From Brachionus plicatilis (Eukaryota > Rotifera > Eurotatoria > Ploima > Brachionidae): a DNA stretch of 64,000 nt. The stretch spans positions 203,248 through 267,247 of the forward strand of contig QEOQ01000359.1 in NCBI GenBank assembly GCA_010279815.1, read 5' to 3'. The position numbers and the translations under genes were made by a program. Within the stretch, counting starts at the first letter, position 1. Every line of letters begins with the position of its first letter. The notes under the pieces were generated by a model. The model did no database searches and had not been told where the DNA came from. It worked only from the letters and a program-made list of their open reading frames with translations. Positions 10,341 to 21,069 of the stretch are shown one piece after another.

Positions 10341-11903
10341 CTAATAAATAGTCCATGTAACATGTTTGACTTTTTGATTATTACTTCTCATGAAATCTTC
10401 TAGAGCAATTCTTGATGCTGGAGTTACTTTAGGACATGAATGAAATAAAAGAAATTTAATTTTTTTACAATAGATTAGAATGCACTCAATTGATTGATCA
10501 GATATGAAGTCGCAATGGGCTACGTGAACTTCTTGAATGGTCTTAGCCACATTTGGCTTGGAAAACATCAAAAAAACCCCATTGTCTGTTATCTAAATTA
10601 AATTGAATTAATTAAGTAAACCAAATTCAAATCAGAACATACTTTGGTTCCATTTAGTCTAATTGACTCCAATTCATTGCAATAATTTCCTAAAGCCACT
10701 AAAGTTTTGTCACTTATTAAGGGACAATACGCAACACTTAGAAGTCTAACCTTGGGACAGCATCGAGCAATGGTTTCTATGCATTCGTCATTTATCATTG
10801 AACACCGGGCCAACAAAATTGAATTTAGGTATCTACAGTTTTGAGCCAATAAATCTATACCTTAAATTTTAATTATTTTGGCAAAATTTTTTTTTTTAAA
10901 TTATTTTTAGTTCTACCTGTAGCAGTTATTGAGATTCGAGGGATTGAACGGGAATCGAGATCGATTTTTTTCAGATTCTTACATTTTAGAATTTTTAAAA
11001 GACCTTTATCCGTGAGCTGGTCGCACTCACTCAAGTCCAATTCACGGGTATTTTCACTCACAAACTTGAAAAGTTTTAATCAGATTTTGATTTTTGGAAT
11101 AAAAAATATTTTCAATAAAAATTGTATTTCAAAAAGGAAAAAACTTTTTAGATACCGCTATTTTAATATAGACTCATCTAAATGAAAATTTAATAAAAAA
11201 AAAAGCAAAAAAAGTAAAAAATAGTTAATTTTATAAATTTTCAATAACTTAACATTCAAAAACTTAAAATAAGTAAATTAGTTAAGAAAAAACTAAAATT
11301 GCCAATGAAAACATACTGTAAATGGTACCAAAAGTGTAGAAGTAAATTTTGCTCAATTTGCCAATGGCAAAATAAAGATATTTTTGTGGACGTTTAAAAT
11401 CGATTCTACAATATGTTGAATAAAAAACCCCAAATTTTTTTTCTCCCAAATATTTTCTAATTATTAAGATTATGCATAAAAAAATTAATTAACACTAAAT
11501 TGACTAGATATCTAATATTTAAAATTTTTCGAACTTTTTCTTAAAAAATCACACTTTTTATTATAAAATATGTATGCAATTTGAGGTATTTAATTTGAAT
11601 CATCTGGTACTATTTGGCATTTAAATTTTATCAACTTACAAGTTCTATGTTACTATCTGTCAAATAACCTCGTTTGCTGAACGTATTCAGAAGAGACGCG
11701 AGTAAATTTTTGGGCAAATGTGCCAGCATGTCAAAACCAATTGTTCCATTTTTAATCATGTTTGCTACGTAGCCCAAGCATCTTTTTTAAAGTAAAAAAA
11801 CTAAAGACTAAAAAAAAAAGGTATTTAAAAATTTTATTTAGGTTTACATATTGACCAGCGTTTGATCACAACTGATCCTCATCAACACTTGCCGAGATTC
11901 CAT
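10341..11903 (-). CDS. AMN1: AMN1-like leucine-rich repeat protein
   Basis: I assemble five exons on the minus strand, all with GT-AG introns and compatible phases: 11903-11848, 11781-11640, 11064-10917, 10860-10643 and 10592-10341, giving 271 aa. The protein starts MESRQVLMRI. Exon 2 has LPKNLLASLLNTFSKRG, exon 3 NTRELDLSECDQLTDKGLL, and exons 4-5 give cysteine-type LRRs (LNSILLARCSMINDECI, VRLLSVAYCPLISDKTL, LESIRLNGTKITDNG). The end is VKHVTWTIY. Length, repeat register and tail agree with animal AMN1 homologs, relatives of F-box LRR proteins that lack the F-box. Yeast Amn1 antagonises mitotic exit; the animal role is poorly known. Three introns are about 50-65 bp but intron 2 is 575 bp. 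The promoter and exon 1 are duplicated at 18935-19113. Confidence 0.85.
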
Positions 11904-12048
11904 ATTTTAAAATAAAAATTAAAATTGAAATTTTTTTGAAAATTTATTTGAATAAAAACAAAATAAAATTTCCATTTAAATTAATCCCCATAACAACTAA
12001 TTATGTACAAGATCACATGATGATCTAAGAACACAAATTCAAAAATAT
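11904..12048 (-). promoter_or_regulatory. AMN1-like gene upstream region, copied at 18972-19113
   Basis: The 145 bp before the start codon match the DNA just downstream of the BTB gene's last codons (ATGTACAAGATCACATGATG, TTCCATTTAAATTAATCCCC and TTATTTGAATAAAAACA all recur). Similarity stops near 12048, so this is a duplicated block holding at least the proximal promoter. No TATA box is obvious. Confidence 0.65.
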
Positions 12049-12241
12049 GACATTGACAATAACTTAGAAAAATTTGTTTACCCAAAAAATTTAAAAAAGT
12101 TTTTATTCTGAATTTAATTGTTGCCAAAAAAAATAAAAGTCTTTGACTTGAACTTGACTTGATACTTTAAAACAACTCTTTTTACATTTTGTCTAGAAAC
12201 ACCAAGTTATAATCTTAAATTGAAAATTTAAAAAAAAAACT

Positions 12242-12398
12242 AAATTAAAAAATCGGCAGTAATTATACCTGTATTCAAATTTTTAATTTTTGACTTAAAG
12301 ATCAAATTTAGCATCTTCATTAACCTTTGGTAGGCTCATTTTTTAAATTAAGAGCTAAGTTGAATACAGGCTTAATTAGTTCCGATTTTTTAATTCAA
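12242..12398. repeat. Foldback MITE with AATTAAAAAATCGG ends
   Basis: The left arm AATTAAAAAATCGG...CCTGTATTCAA is mirrored at 12361-12398 (TGAATACAGG...CCGATTTTTTAATT), arms about 38 bp around an 80-bp loop. No coding sequence is present, and target duplications were not resolved in the A/T-rich flanks. Confidence 0.7.
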
Positions 12399-13569
12399 TT
12401 CTTTTAATAATTGGGGTACTATGCTAGGAAACATTTTTTTATTTATGTTATTTTTTTATAGACTTTGGAATTATTTTGTCAAGAAAATTTGTGACAAAAA
12501 AGTTTCCATGTACTAATAGAATAATATTTTTTATATGAAATTTTGACGCATGGATTAAAACTTGAGAGTTATAACTTAATTATTTATAAAAAAAACGAGA
12601 TGCAACAGCAAATAAAATTTTAAAATTTAATGAAAAAAAAATCAAAAAACTTGATAAATTAATCATATTATTGGAGAAATATTTAATCATTAATGAATTT
12701 TTTGGTAAAATTTTCATTTGGTGAATTAAAATTTTTAAAGAATCATTTTTTAGATTTAACAGATTTGGTTTTTTTTAAGTAAAAAAGTTCATTTTCAGTT
12801 TCAAAATTCTCTTGAATTTTTTCACAATATTTTTAAAAATAAAAGTGATGTCGGTAATCCAGAGTTTTTTAAAAGTCTCTATTCAAGGTCAAGTCCGAAC
12901 TTTAAAAAAAAATTCTATTTTATTTACTTTAAAAATCAAGCAGCCACGAAATACAATGGTAAGTTGTATTTCGTTACAATTCAAAATTAAAAATTATTTA
13001 AGTAGCAATGACTTGATTTTAACATTTAAATGAAATAAATTTACAAGTCGCCAAAAAAAATCCAATTACAAAGAATTATAGTCACAAAAAAATCTCAAAA
13101 TATTGATACTTTTTTGATCATTAATATTTCTTTTTAATTAAAATTAATTTTTGTTTTTTGAATTTTGTGAAACTTATTTTGTTTCGTGTTGTTTTCATTA
13201 TCAAATTTTAAAAATCTCAGTTTTTCAATTTAAATTAATTGCAAATAATTTTATTTTTGAAATTTTTGGAAGGTTAGGTTTAATAAATTTCAAATGCCAT
13301 AAGTTATTTAAATAATTTAAGTCAACTTTAAATCTCTTCTTTTATTTTGATTTCTAAAATTTTTACACTCTTTTTTTAAAATAATCTATTTAATAATGCT
13401 TTATTGAATTAAATTTTGGAAAAATTTCAATATGTTCTCTGAAAATATATATAAAAATTAAATTCATAGCCATCAAACACTTACAACGGATCAACTGTGA
13501 GTAAGTAAATTTTAAATTACGAAATAAGAATTAGGGGAAATTCATAAAGGTAAATAGAGACGAATTTAT
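12399..13569. other. Intergenic DNA, no gene seen
   Basis: The open frame at 12812-13033 is low complexity with no motif. The repeat at 13075-13290 is listed separately. Confidence 0.4.
13075..13290. repeat. Dispersed non-coding repeat, also at 7705
   Basis: Collinear with 7705-7965 (AAAAATCTCAAAATATTGATA-type block, TTTCGTGTTGTTTTCAT, TAATTTTATTTTTGAAATT). Confidence 0.6.
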
Positions 13570-13869
13570 TGAAAATTTTTATTTAGAAACTGATTTCTAA
13601 AATTATGTTTAATTCATGGACAAATTGATAGATTTTATGTCAAAAAATATTCTAATTAAATAAATTTATATAATTCAATTAAGAACGAATTTGAAAAATA
13701 AATAATTTTCTTTAGTAAATCAAATGGTTTACCAAAAATGGAATCTGGGAGAAAAAATTTGATTTCAAAAAATGATTAATATTCACTATTGATATCGACG
13801 TATCTTTAGAAAGATGAATTTTTTAATTTTTTGTTTATTTAGAATTATATATTTTTTGAAACAATTAAA
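13570..13869. repeat. 5' flank of second glycosyltransferase copy
   Basis: Matches parts of 3315-4098 in order, shortened by deletions. The similarity is clearly lower than in the catalytic part of the gene. Confidence 0.65.
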
Positions 13870-15065
13870 ATGGATAGTCAAGTTGTCAAAGAAAATGTTT
13901 ACAACACATTTTATTTATATCAATTTTTAATTTGTCTGTACTTTTTTCTTACCTCTATAGGGATTAGCTCTAATTTTGAATTATTTTGTCTTAAAATAAT
14001 TATTTTAATATTTTTTTTACAAAAAATTTTTACATTTTCAAATCGAAAAACAAAATTTATATTATTTTTAATAAATTGTGCAATTTTTTATTAATTATTC
14101 AATGGAAAAACAATGATAAAGAGATGACAAAATATGCAATTTTATCAACAAATTCAAATAATTTCACTGATGAATTTAGCGTTTTCTTTACTGAAACAAA
14201 CATCAATCGTGATAAAATTAGCGAGAGACAAATGTGCTCAATAGAATCAGCAGCACTTCACAATCCACAAGTCAAAATTTATTTGTTTTCCTTAAAGGCC
14301 AAAATAGATGATGCAATTTTGAAGAAATATAAAAATATCAAGTTTGTGTTGACGAGTCCAGAGGAAGTTTATGAAGATACACCACTTTTAGATTGGTGGC
14401 AATCTCAGAAAAACACACTTGAAAAAGGCCAATTTAAAATAAACGATTTATCAGACACTTTTCGGATAGCCTTGGTTTACAAATATGGTGGTCTTTACTC
14501 AGATTTAGATATTCTAAACCTGAAAAATCTGCAACCTCTAAAAAACTTGAATGGTGTTTGTTATTCAAAAGATGGAAACTCGATTGAAACAAACAATGCC
14601 ATTCTTTTGTTTAAAAAACGTCACGGATTTCTGCTTGCTGCAATGAAGAATTTGATTGAAAATTATAAAATTAATATTTGGGGTTATAATGGACCTAATT
14701 TGATGTCCCGAGTGTTAAAGGTTTATTGTAAAACTCAAAATATTTATAGAGATTTGGTTTTTGAAAAAAATCAAGAGTACATAATTTTGAATTTTAGTCA
14801 ATTGTACAACAAATGTGACATGGTATTATTTGACAGAAAATTTTTTTATCCTGTCCATTGGACTAGAGCCTCATCATTATTCGAAAAAAATTCGTCATTT
14901 GTAATACAAGATTTCAAAGATTCATATGGAATTCATTTCTTTAATAAAATTACAAGTACTTTAGATTTAAAACTAAATGACAATAGCATTTACGAGTATT
15001 TTATCTCACAAAATTGCCCATTGACTTATAGCTACTTGCTAAAAGGAATTGTGAAAAATATTTAG
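13870..15065 (+). pseudogene. GT32 glycosyltransferase paralog, 1-bp frameshift
   Basis: The copy starts MDSQVVKENVYNTFYLYQF and matches the 4099 gene. A T run has six Ts (14083-14088) where the intact gene has seven, so the frame closes at TAA after 74 codons. The remaining 300+ codons stay open and include YSDLDIL and FYPVHW. From about 14060 the two genes are almost identical: roughly 185 residues from NNDKEM show no change, and only about five substitutions plus a short C-terminal difference follow. The first 65 codons differ widely. An ATG at 14124 could give a soluble protein without the membrane segments. The alternative to a pseudogene is a homopolymer sequencing error; read-level data would decide. 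Confidence 0.85.
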
Positions 15066-16472
15066 TTGTAAACCGTAATTTTCTAGTAAAGTGTTTTTAT
15101 TTTAAAATACTAATTTAATAAAATTTAGTCTTTATTATTAATTAATTAATTTACATACTATAAATAAAATTTCTTTTTTTTTTCCATGTTAAAAAGATAT
15201 GGAAAGAAAATTTAAGAATCGCTATGTGAAAGGATTTGTATACGAGGTTTTCACTCTAATTTTTTTTTAAATTTAAAATAAAAAATAATCTTTACAAATT
15301 GTCATGAATTTGAAAAATTAAAGCTTTTATTAGCCGGTTAATCAATTACATTTAAAATTGATAAATTATAAAAACATAACCCTTAACAAGTAAAATTGTG
15401 GGGAAAATATTAAAATTTAGAAAAGGAATTAATTTGGTGTTGTAAATTTCAACATACTCTGTTGCACTTTTTTGGCCTAAAATAAAATTTTTATTTCCTT
15501 ATTTTTATGGTTAATCAAATATTATTGATTCTTTTATTTTTTTATTTTTTTACATAAGAAAAATTTTTTCAGGTAAAAAAGGTGCCACAAAGTATGTTGC
15601 ACTTTATTGCAGTATTTTTTAAAGTATTTTTCATTTAATTTAATTTTGATAAATCAAAAAATGAATAATTTTTGTTCAATTTTTATTTGAAATTCACAAA
15701 ATTCAAAAAACCAAGAGGTTAGCATTTTTTTAATATGGACCGATAATTATTCCAATCAGATAATTTTCAAAAAATCAGAATTCGGTGTCAATTGATTTTT
15801 CATTTAACTTTTACTCTAAATTATAACAAAATTTAAAATAAAAGTTAATTTTTAATTTTTAATTTGACTCCACAATTTTACAAGTTTATTCCAGAAGAAA
15901 TTCGAAATTATTCTAAGAATAACAGCAAGTTTTTGCGCTTGCTCTTAGTTTAAAGTCAGGTTTAAAGGTTTATTCTAAAAAAAAAATGAAATAATTTTAT
16001 TGCATGACTTCGAAGGTATTATTTGGGTTTATATAGAATTAACCCAAATTTTGACATTGTTTCAAGAGGAGTGGTACCGAGTTTTCGGTAATTTTTTTTA
16101 TTTGTTGAAAAAAAATAAATCGTTTCTAAATAAATTAGATAAGCTTAAACATTAAGCGATTTTTCTTATCGACCGAATATTTATTAATATTCTTCCTCTA
16201 TATTTTTATGTTTTTTAATACAAAATAATAAAAATTAATTATCAATCTCTTTTGCAATCAATTTTGTAAAAAATCTCAAGTGAAATCAAATGTAAGAAGT
16301 ATTTTAGTGACACGCAAAAAAAAAATTTAATTTCATTAATTATATAATCGAAAAAATTTAAAAAATGAAAAAAAAATTAAATAAACAGAGTCTTAAAAAA
16401 TAAATTATTTAAATGAAAAATTGAAAAAATAAATTTAATTAATTAAAACTATCTATTTTGATTTCAAGCTTA
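15066..16472. other. AT-rich intergenic DNA, no gene seen
   Basis: An AATAAA poly(A) signal lies at 15116 behind the pseudogene. I see only short low-complexity frames. TATGTTGCACTTTA near 15590 and CATACTCTGTTGCACTTT near 15452 are related short sequences. Confidence 0.4.
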
Positions 16473-16767
16473 AATGAAGGGCGAACCAATTGTGCTAGAA
16501 CTTAGATTGTGGTCTTGCGTGAAAGCTGGTAAAATTTTTTACTAGAAAAATGGTGGGGGATAAATGGCATAGTCTTAATGGGGGAGATAAGTATGGGTCC
16601 GTAGATTTGAATAAAGATTTTTTGATTTAAAATCAAAATGAAAGACGAACCAAATGTGCTAGAGCTTAGATTTTGGTCTTGCGTGAAAGCTGGTAAAATT
16701 TTGTACTAGAAAAATGGTGGGGGATAAATGGCATAGTCTTAATGGGGGAGATAAGTATGGGTCCGTG
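16473..16767. repeat. Tandem duplication, 164-bp period, two copies
   Basis: The block GCGAACCAATTGTGCTAGA through GGGGGAGATAAGTATGGGTC (about 130 bp) recurs 164 bp later with few changes. The second copy continues into a piece (16756-16827) also found inverted at 40203-40275, so the unit belongs to a dispersed family. Confidence 0.85.
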
Positions 16768-16827
16768 TTTTATTTAAAAACTGGAGGTCCGTGTTTTAGT
16801 AATATCCTCTTAAAGGCGTTCATTGAA
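16756..16827 (+). repeat. Dispersed repeat, inverted copy at 40203-40275
   Basis: ATGGGTCCGTGTTTTAT and TTTTAGTAATATCCTCTTA match the complement of 40203-40275 (ATGGGTCCATTTTTTAT, TTTTAGCAATATCCTCTTG). Confidence 0.65.
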
Positions 16828-17269
16828 ATAAATAATAATAAAAATAAAAATATTCACTACTGGAATTTCATAACTGGGAGATCGAGCGCTCCGCCTTCGT
16901 CTAAAGTAAAAAAAATTGTGTCTGTTTAATACAGAAAGAAATTTTAACTTTTTATAAAATTCGTAAAAATTCAAAACACACTAATTTTAGAATTACTCAG
17001 GAATATGAAAGTGCTTTTGTTAATACCTCAAAACTTTGTAAAGAAAAAACACTATTATGTAATTTTTGAAATGAATTAAGTACATGGTTAAAGGTAAATC
17101 TCTATTTGATATTCTTTTCTTTTATCTTCTGTCAGAAAATTAATAGAAAAATGGAAATTAATTAAAACGAAATGGTCTTCTCATGTTTTAAGAATTATAA
17201 AATTTTATTTCCTTTAGAAACTTTTGAATTTATTAATTCTTTTTTTTAATAATTTTATCCAATGTTGAT

Positions 17270-17560
17270 AGGTTGTTTGGTTAACTTGAAAGCTCATGAT
17301 CATGATCATTTGTTCAAAACTAAATTGATTATAATCTTAATAAAACTGATCAAATTAGATATGTTCAATTTTTTCTTTAAATTAAACATAAGATTTTTAC
17401 TATTTTAATTAAAATAAAAAAAGATTTTTTTTTAAATGATCTTTAATTGATTATTCTAAAATATTTATTTGAAAACCTTAAAGACAAATTTAAAATCTTT
17501 ATTAAGGTATCCAAATTATGGCTTTAAATGATATTTTAATATTAATTAAAATAACTATAT
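17270..17560. repeat. Dispersed repeat, also at 43810-44090
   Basis: TATCCAAATTATGGCT, ATGATATTTTA and the flanking AATTGATTATAAT-type blocks recur in the same order near 43810-44090. Confidence 0.5.
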
Positions 17561-17603
17561 TGAGATTGATTATATTTTGTTCTTTTATTTTTTCTTTAAA
17601 TTG

Positions 17604-17652
17604 CTGAAGGGGCTATGCTCGACCAGCTTTACAATAAATAAATAAATAAATT
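17604..17652 (+). repeat. Retroelement 3' tail: GAAGG hairpin plus (AAAT)n, divergent
   Basis: CTGAAGGGGCTATGCTCGACC followed by ATAAATAAATAAATAAAT. This is a diverged member of the GAAGGAGC...GCTCGATACAGA family seen at 32840, 48580 and 59317. Confidence 0.55.
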
Positions 17653-17984
17653 ACAAATTGACTAACTTTTTATCACAACTTTGTGGAACGCAAATTAACC
17701 CACACACTTATCGTAAAAGAAACAGAAGAGTATCAAAAAAGTACAAATCAAAAATGGAAAACCCCTTTCGACCTATTTAAAGAAAAAATTCAAATAAAAT
17801 AAAGGAAATATTTTTTGTTAGCAGCTAATTATATTCTTTCGTACCTAATTTTAACTACGAAAAAAGATAAATTATTTCAGAAAAAAGATATTTATTTTTA
17901 TAAGCATATATTTGTTTTTGATAGCAGCTAATTAAATCATATTAAAAAAAAAAAATAACCAAAATCAAAGACACAGTGCCGATT

Positions 17985-18345
17985 TGAAAAGTGGATTTTT
18001 TGATAATTATGCGTAAAAATTAGTAAAAATGAAAAGAGCAAAAAAGAGCTAAATTTTTGAATTTTTTATTATTTTCTAATAAATTTTGAAAAAAGTAGTT
18101 CCTATTAATTTGTTTATATTTTATCAAAAGTTAATTTTTTAAAACGTGAATTTACGTAAAAATTAGTAAATAATAGAAAAAAAAGCAACGTTTCGTAAAA
18201 TATAAATAAATAATTAGGAACTACTTTATTCAAAATTTATTAGAAAATAATAAAAAATTCAAAAAATTGAGCTTTTTTGGTCTTTTCATTTTTGCTAATT
18301 TTTGCGAAAATTTACATTAAATTACCAGAAATCCACTTGTCAATC
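17985..18345. repeat. Long inverted-repeat (foldback) element
   Basis: Two arms of about 150 bp fold on each other: GTAAAAATTAGTAAAAATGA, TTTTTTATTATTTTCTAATA and AAGTAGTTCCTA on the left all reappear complemented on the right. The ends read AAGTGGATTT / AAATCCACTT. It has no coding sequence. Target duplications were not resolved. Confidence 0.8.
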
Positions 18346-18934
18346 TACTTGATCAGTTATACTTAGAGGAACAGGTATTGAATTTTCAACAGCTTCTTCA
18401 TTTTTATTTGATGTTTATGACATAACTGGTGGCAAACTAGACTCCTGAATGTCATTATATTCTTAATTTCAAACATCTTCCTGTAATTAAATTAAATGTT
18501 ATCTATTAATTGACAACATTTATCTACTGAAGAAAACATTTACCTGTTAATCAATTTATTTTGCTACTAAGAAAAATAATTATTTCCAATATTTTTATCT
18601 ACTATAAATTAGATACTATAAAATTTAATTAGCTGCTATCAAAAAACTAAGCCATAAAATAAACAATCTTTTATGTTTTTACAATTTTTATTTTTCAAGC
18701 AATTTTTCAATAATATTTAATTTAATTAACTCAAAATTATTCAATTTTTTGTATAAAATTTACTTTTTGCTCTAATTTATGTGTTTTTTCAATTTTTCAA
18801 AAAATCAAAAATAATTTTTACAAATCCCAAAATTGACGCTAATGTGGCTGAAAGGGAGAATTAATATTCATTCCAAACAGCCAGGGGATTTTGTCTCAAA
18901 TTATTTTTTAAATAAATAAAATAAATAAATTGAT
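18346..18934. other. Intergenic DNA with a faint coding relic
   Basis: On the minus strand 18350-18490 reads DIQESSLPPVMS, a stop, TSNKNEEAVENSIPVPLSI after an AG, which looks like a decayed exon of unknown family. The 18845-18925 repeat is the partner of 8553-8640. Confidence 0.35.
18845..18925. repeat. Dispersed repeat, also at 8553
   Basis: Partner of 8553-8640, followed by AAATAAATAAAATAAATAAA. Confidence 0.6.
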
Positions 18935-19113
18935 CACTGATCCTCATCAGCACTTGCCGAGATTCCATAATTTAAAATTTAAAAAAAATTCATAATTTTT
19001 TAGAAAATTTATTTGAATAAAAACATTAACAAAATAAAATTCCATTTAAATTAATCCCCAAAACAACTAATTATGTACAAGATCACGTGACGATCTAAGA
19101 ACACGAATTTAAA
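18935..19113 (-). pseudogene. Copy of AMN1-like promoter and exon 1
   Basis: On the minus strand 18971 begins ATGGAATCTCGGCAAGTG, encoding MESRQVLMRIS, the same start as the AMN1-like gene at 11903. After the AGGATCAGT shared with exon 1 it runs into an AAAT-rich tail with no splice site or exon 2. About 140 bp of upstream DNA is also copied and overlaps the last codons and stop of the BTB gene. It is a truncated duplicate. Confidence 0.7.
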
Positions 19114-20688
19114 AAAATTATTTCTGGTATTTGACCATCTTCGACCGAAGTACCATTGTTGTTTCCACTGGCATACTGAAAATTAAAGGTAATCTTTGTT
19201 CCAGACGAGACCTCATGGACTATTTGCCTCAGGCCTTTTGTACCATAGTACGAATCAGGGCCTTTAAGAGTGGCTGATGCAATGTAGTCAGTGTCGGCCA
19301 AAATTTCCACCGGCTCCTTGAAATAGACCGTGAAAGTTGAGTTGGAGCCGTCACATGTAAAACTAGTGGTGTTTTGGGCACATGTTTTGTAAGAGTCATA
19401 GTGAATCAACTGAATTACTGCTTGGTACTCACATTTGCCGTAAATAGAGCCGTATAGGCCCAAGCCTAGTACGAATATTTTGCGGTTAACTGAAAAGCGA
19501 ACTCGGTCCGATGTGCCCGAGTAGCCCCATCGGGACTCTACTTGACAAAACCGGTTTATGACCTGCTCTTTGCCGCCTACGCAGCTTCTCGGCGTGCAGC
19601 TATAGCTCAGATTTTTTGCCGACACTGATGAATCATTAGCAAGAGTCAGATTAATAAATATATCGACTATGGCCTTTTCATCAATAATTCTCGAGTCCTC
19701 ATTGCTCATGGCCTTGGCAAACTCCTCTTTGCTCATAAGCGGAAACCTGATCAGACCAACAGCCTCGCCAAGAACCAGCCTCTGATTTTCGCCATTCACT
19801 GGATACAAGCCCCTTCTGGCACACTGACTCTGCGCCCACTTGATCACATAATTGTACAGCTTGAACTCGGCGATGCCAAGCGAGTCCCGCTTGAGCATCA
19901 GCACCAAAGTGTTCAAGTTAATGTCGAGAAAGCACTCAGCCGAAAACGCCTCATTTGTGTTGCGATCAATGACGCCTAGACACAGATCGGCCAGCTTGGC
20001 CTCATCGAACAGCAGCGCCTGCTCCAACAGCATGAACGCGTTGTCCGCTCTCAGGTTGCTTTGCAGAAAGTTGACGCACTCTTTTTCCAAGCTGTCCACG
20101 GCGTACTTTTTGCATATGTACAGAGTGTTCATCACGGAGTCGGGCCCGATCTCCAGCTCGTCTGTGTACAAATACTTGAGCATGTGTTTGAAGGAGAGCG
20201 GGTCGGCGTCCGGTATGTGGATCTCGGGACCGGCTTGCATCTGAGAGCCGGTGCCGTAGAACATGGCCATGAAGACGGGACTGCCGATGCTCAGCACGAG
20301 CTTGTGGGCCGGGATGCGCTCGGCGTACGAGTCCTGGCGCTTGCCGACCAGAAAGTGGACGTCGGCGAGCGAGTCGCTGAGGTAGAGGCAGTTGAGGCGC
20401 TCGATGATGCACGAGTCACGTGTCTAGGCAAAGGTTTAGTTTGGTTAGTGGCGTGAGTTTGGAATTAGCCAGGCTTACCGGTCTGGACGCGTCCGCGCAG
20501 GACGTGCTCGAGTTCTTGAGCTTGCAAAAGTTGGACGCGTTGTCTGCCCGCTTCACGCTCTCCTCCTGGGCCATGTTGTCGCAGGCATGCTTCAAATTGG
20601 TGCCATTTTTGGATTTGTCTGCTGCGGCGCAGTTTTTACATTTGGACACTGTTGCTTGGTAATTATGGAGCTGGTTGTTTTTGGACAT
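19095..20688 (-). CDS. BTB-BACK-PHR protein, BTBD3/6-like
   Basis: There are two exons: 20688-20479 (70 aa) and 20423-19095 (442 aa), joined across a 55-bp intron with GTAAG donor and CCTAG acceptor, total 512 aa. The first ~80 residues are a Ser/Cys/Asn-rich leader. The BTB domain (about 85-195) shows LADVHFLVG, IPAHKLVLSIGSPVFMAMFYG and FKHMLKYLYTDELEI. BACK follows (CLDINLNTLVLMLKRDSL, YNYVIKWAQSQC). A C-terminal PHR domain has RFSVNRKIFVLGLGLYGSIYG and DSYYGTKGLRQIV. This is the order in BTBD1/2/3/6, which act as substrate adaptors of CUL3 ubiquitin ligase. Which member it is cannot be settled here. The 5' half is strikingly GC-rich for this window, producing long shadow frames on both strands. 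Confidence 0.93.
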
Positions 20689-21069
20689 AAAAGCTTGAGT
20701 TTATGTTCGATTTGACGCTTTGAAACACGATCACACACTCAAACGCCAAAAATCATAAATTATTTTTGGAGCTGAAAAAATTTTAATAATTTTTAAATTA
20801 TAGACTAGAAACAAATTTAAGCGAACATATTAGATGATGAAAAGAACTCAATTGGAGTTTTTTTTTTGGCTGCATTTGAGAAAGAAATTTTTTGAATATT
20901 TGAAAAATAAAAATCTGGATTTGGCTCTGGCTCTGGTTCTGGCATCATTATTTGGTGCCAATTGATGAGCCTCTCGTATTTTGTATTCTTTTTTTAAAGT
21001 GATTTTAATTTTGAAAAAAAATCTGGATTAGAAAATGGTGATGATTGGCAATTTGGAATGCAGAGCTGG
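20689..21069. other. Upstream of BTB gene
   Basis: Presumed promoter region. A GGCTCTGG-type triplet (20932-20950) is seen, but no clear core promoter element. Confidence 0.35.

Larger units (their letters stand above)
16830..17984. other. Intergenic DNA with a faint coding relic
   Basis: Around 16930-17095 a plus frame reads FRITQEYESAFVNTSKLCKE then NELSTWLK before a possible GT donor, but stops interrupt it and no family is recognised. TAGCAGCTAATTA recurs near 17820 and 17925 and inverted near 18630. Confidence 0.3.

Noticed and set aside
20002..20456. Long open frames on both strands over the BTB gene
   Set aside because: They are shadows of the GC-rich BTB coding sequence. Their translations are Arg/Ala/His- or Val/Glu-rich without motifs, while the called frame has clear BTB, BACK and PHR blocks.
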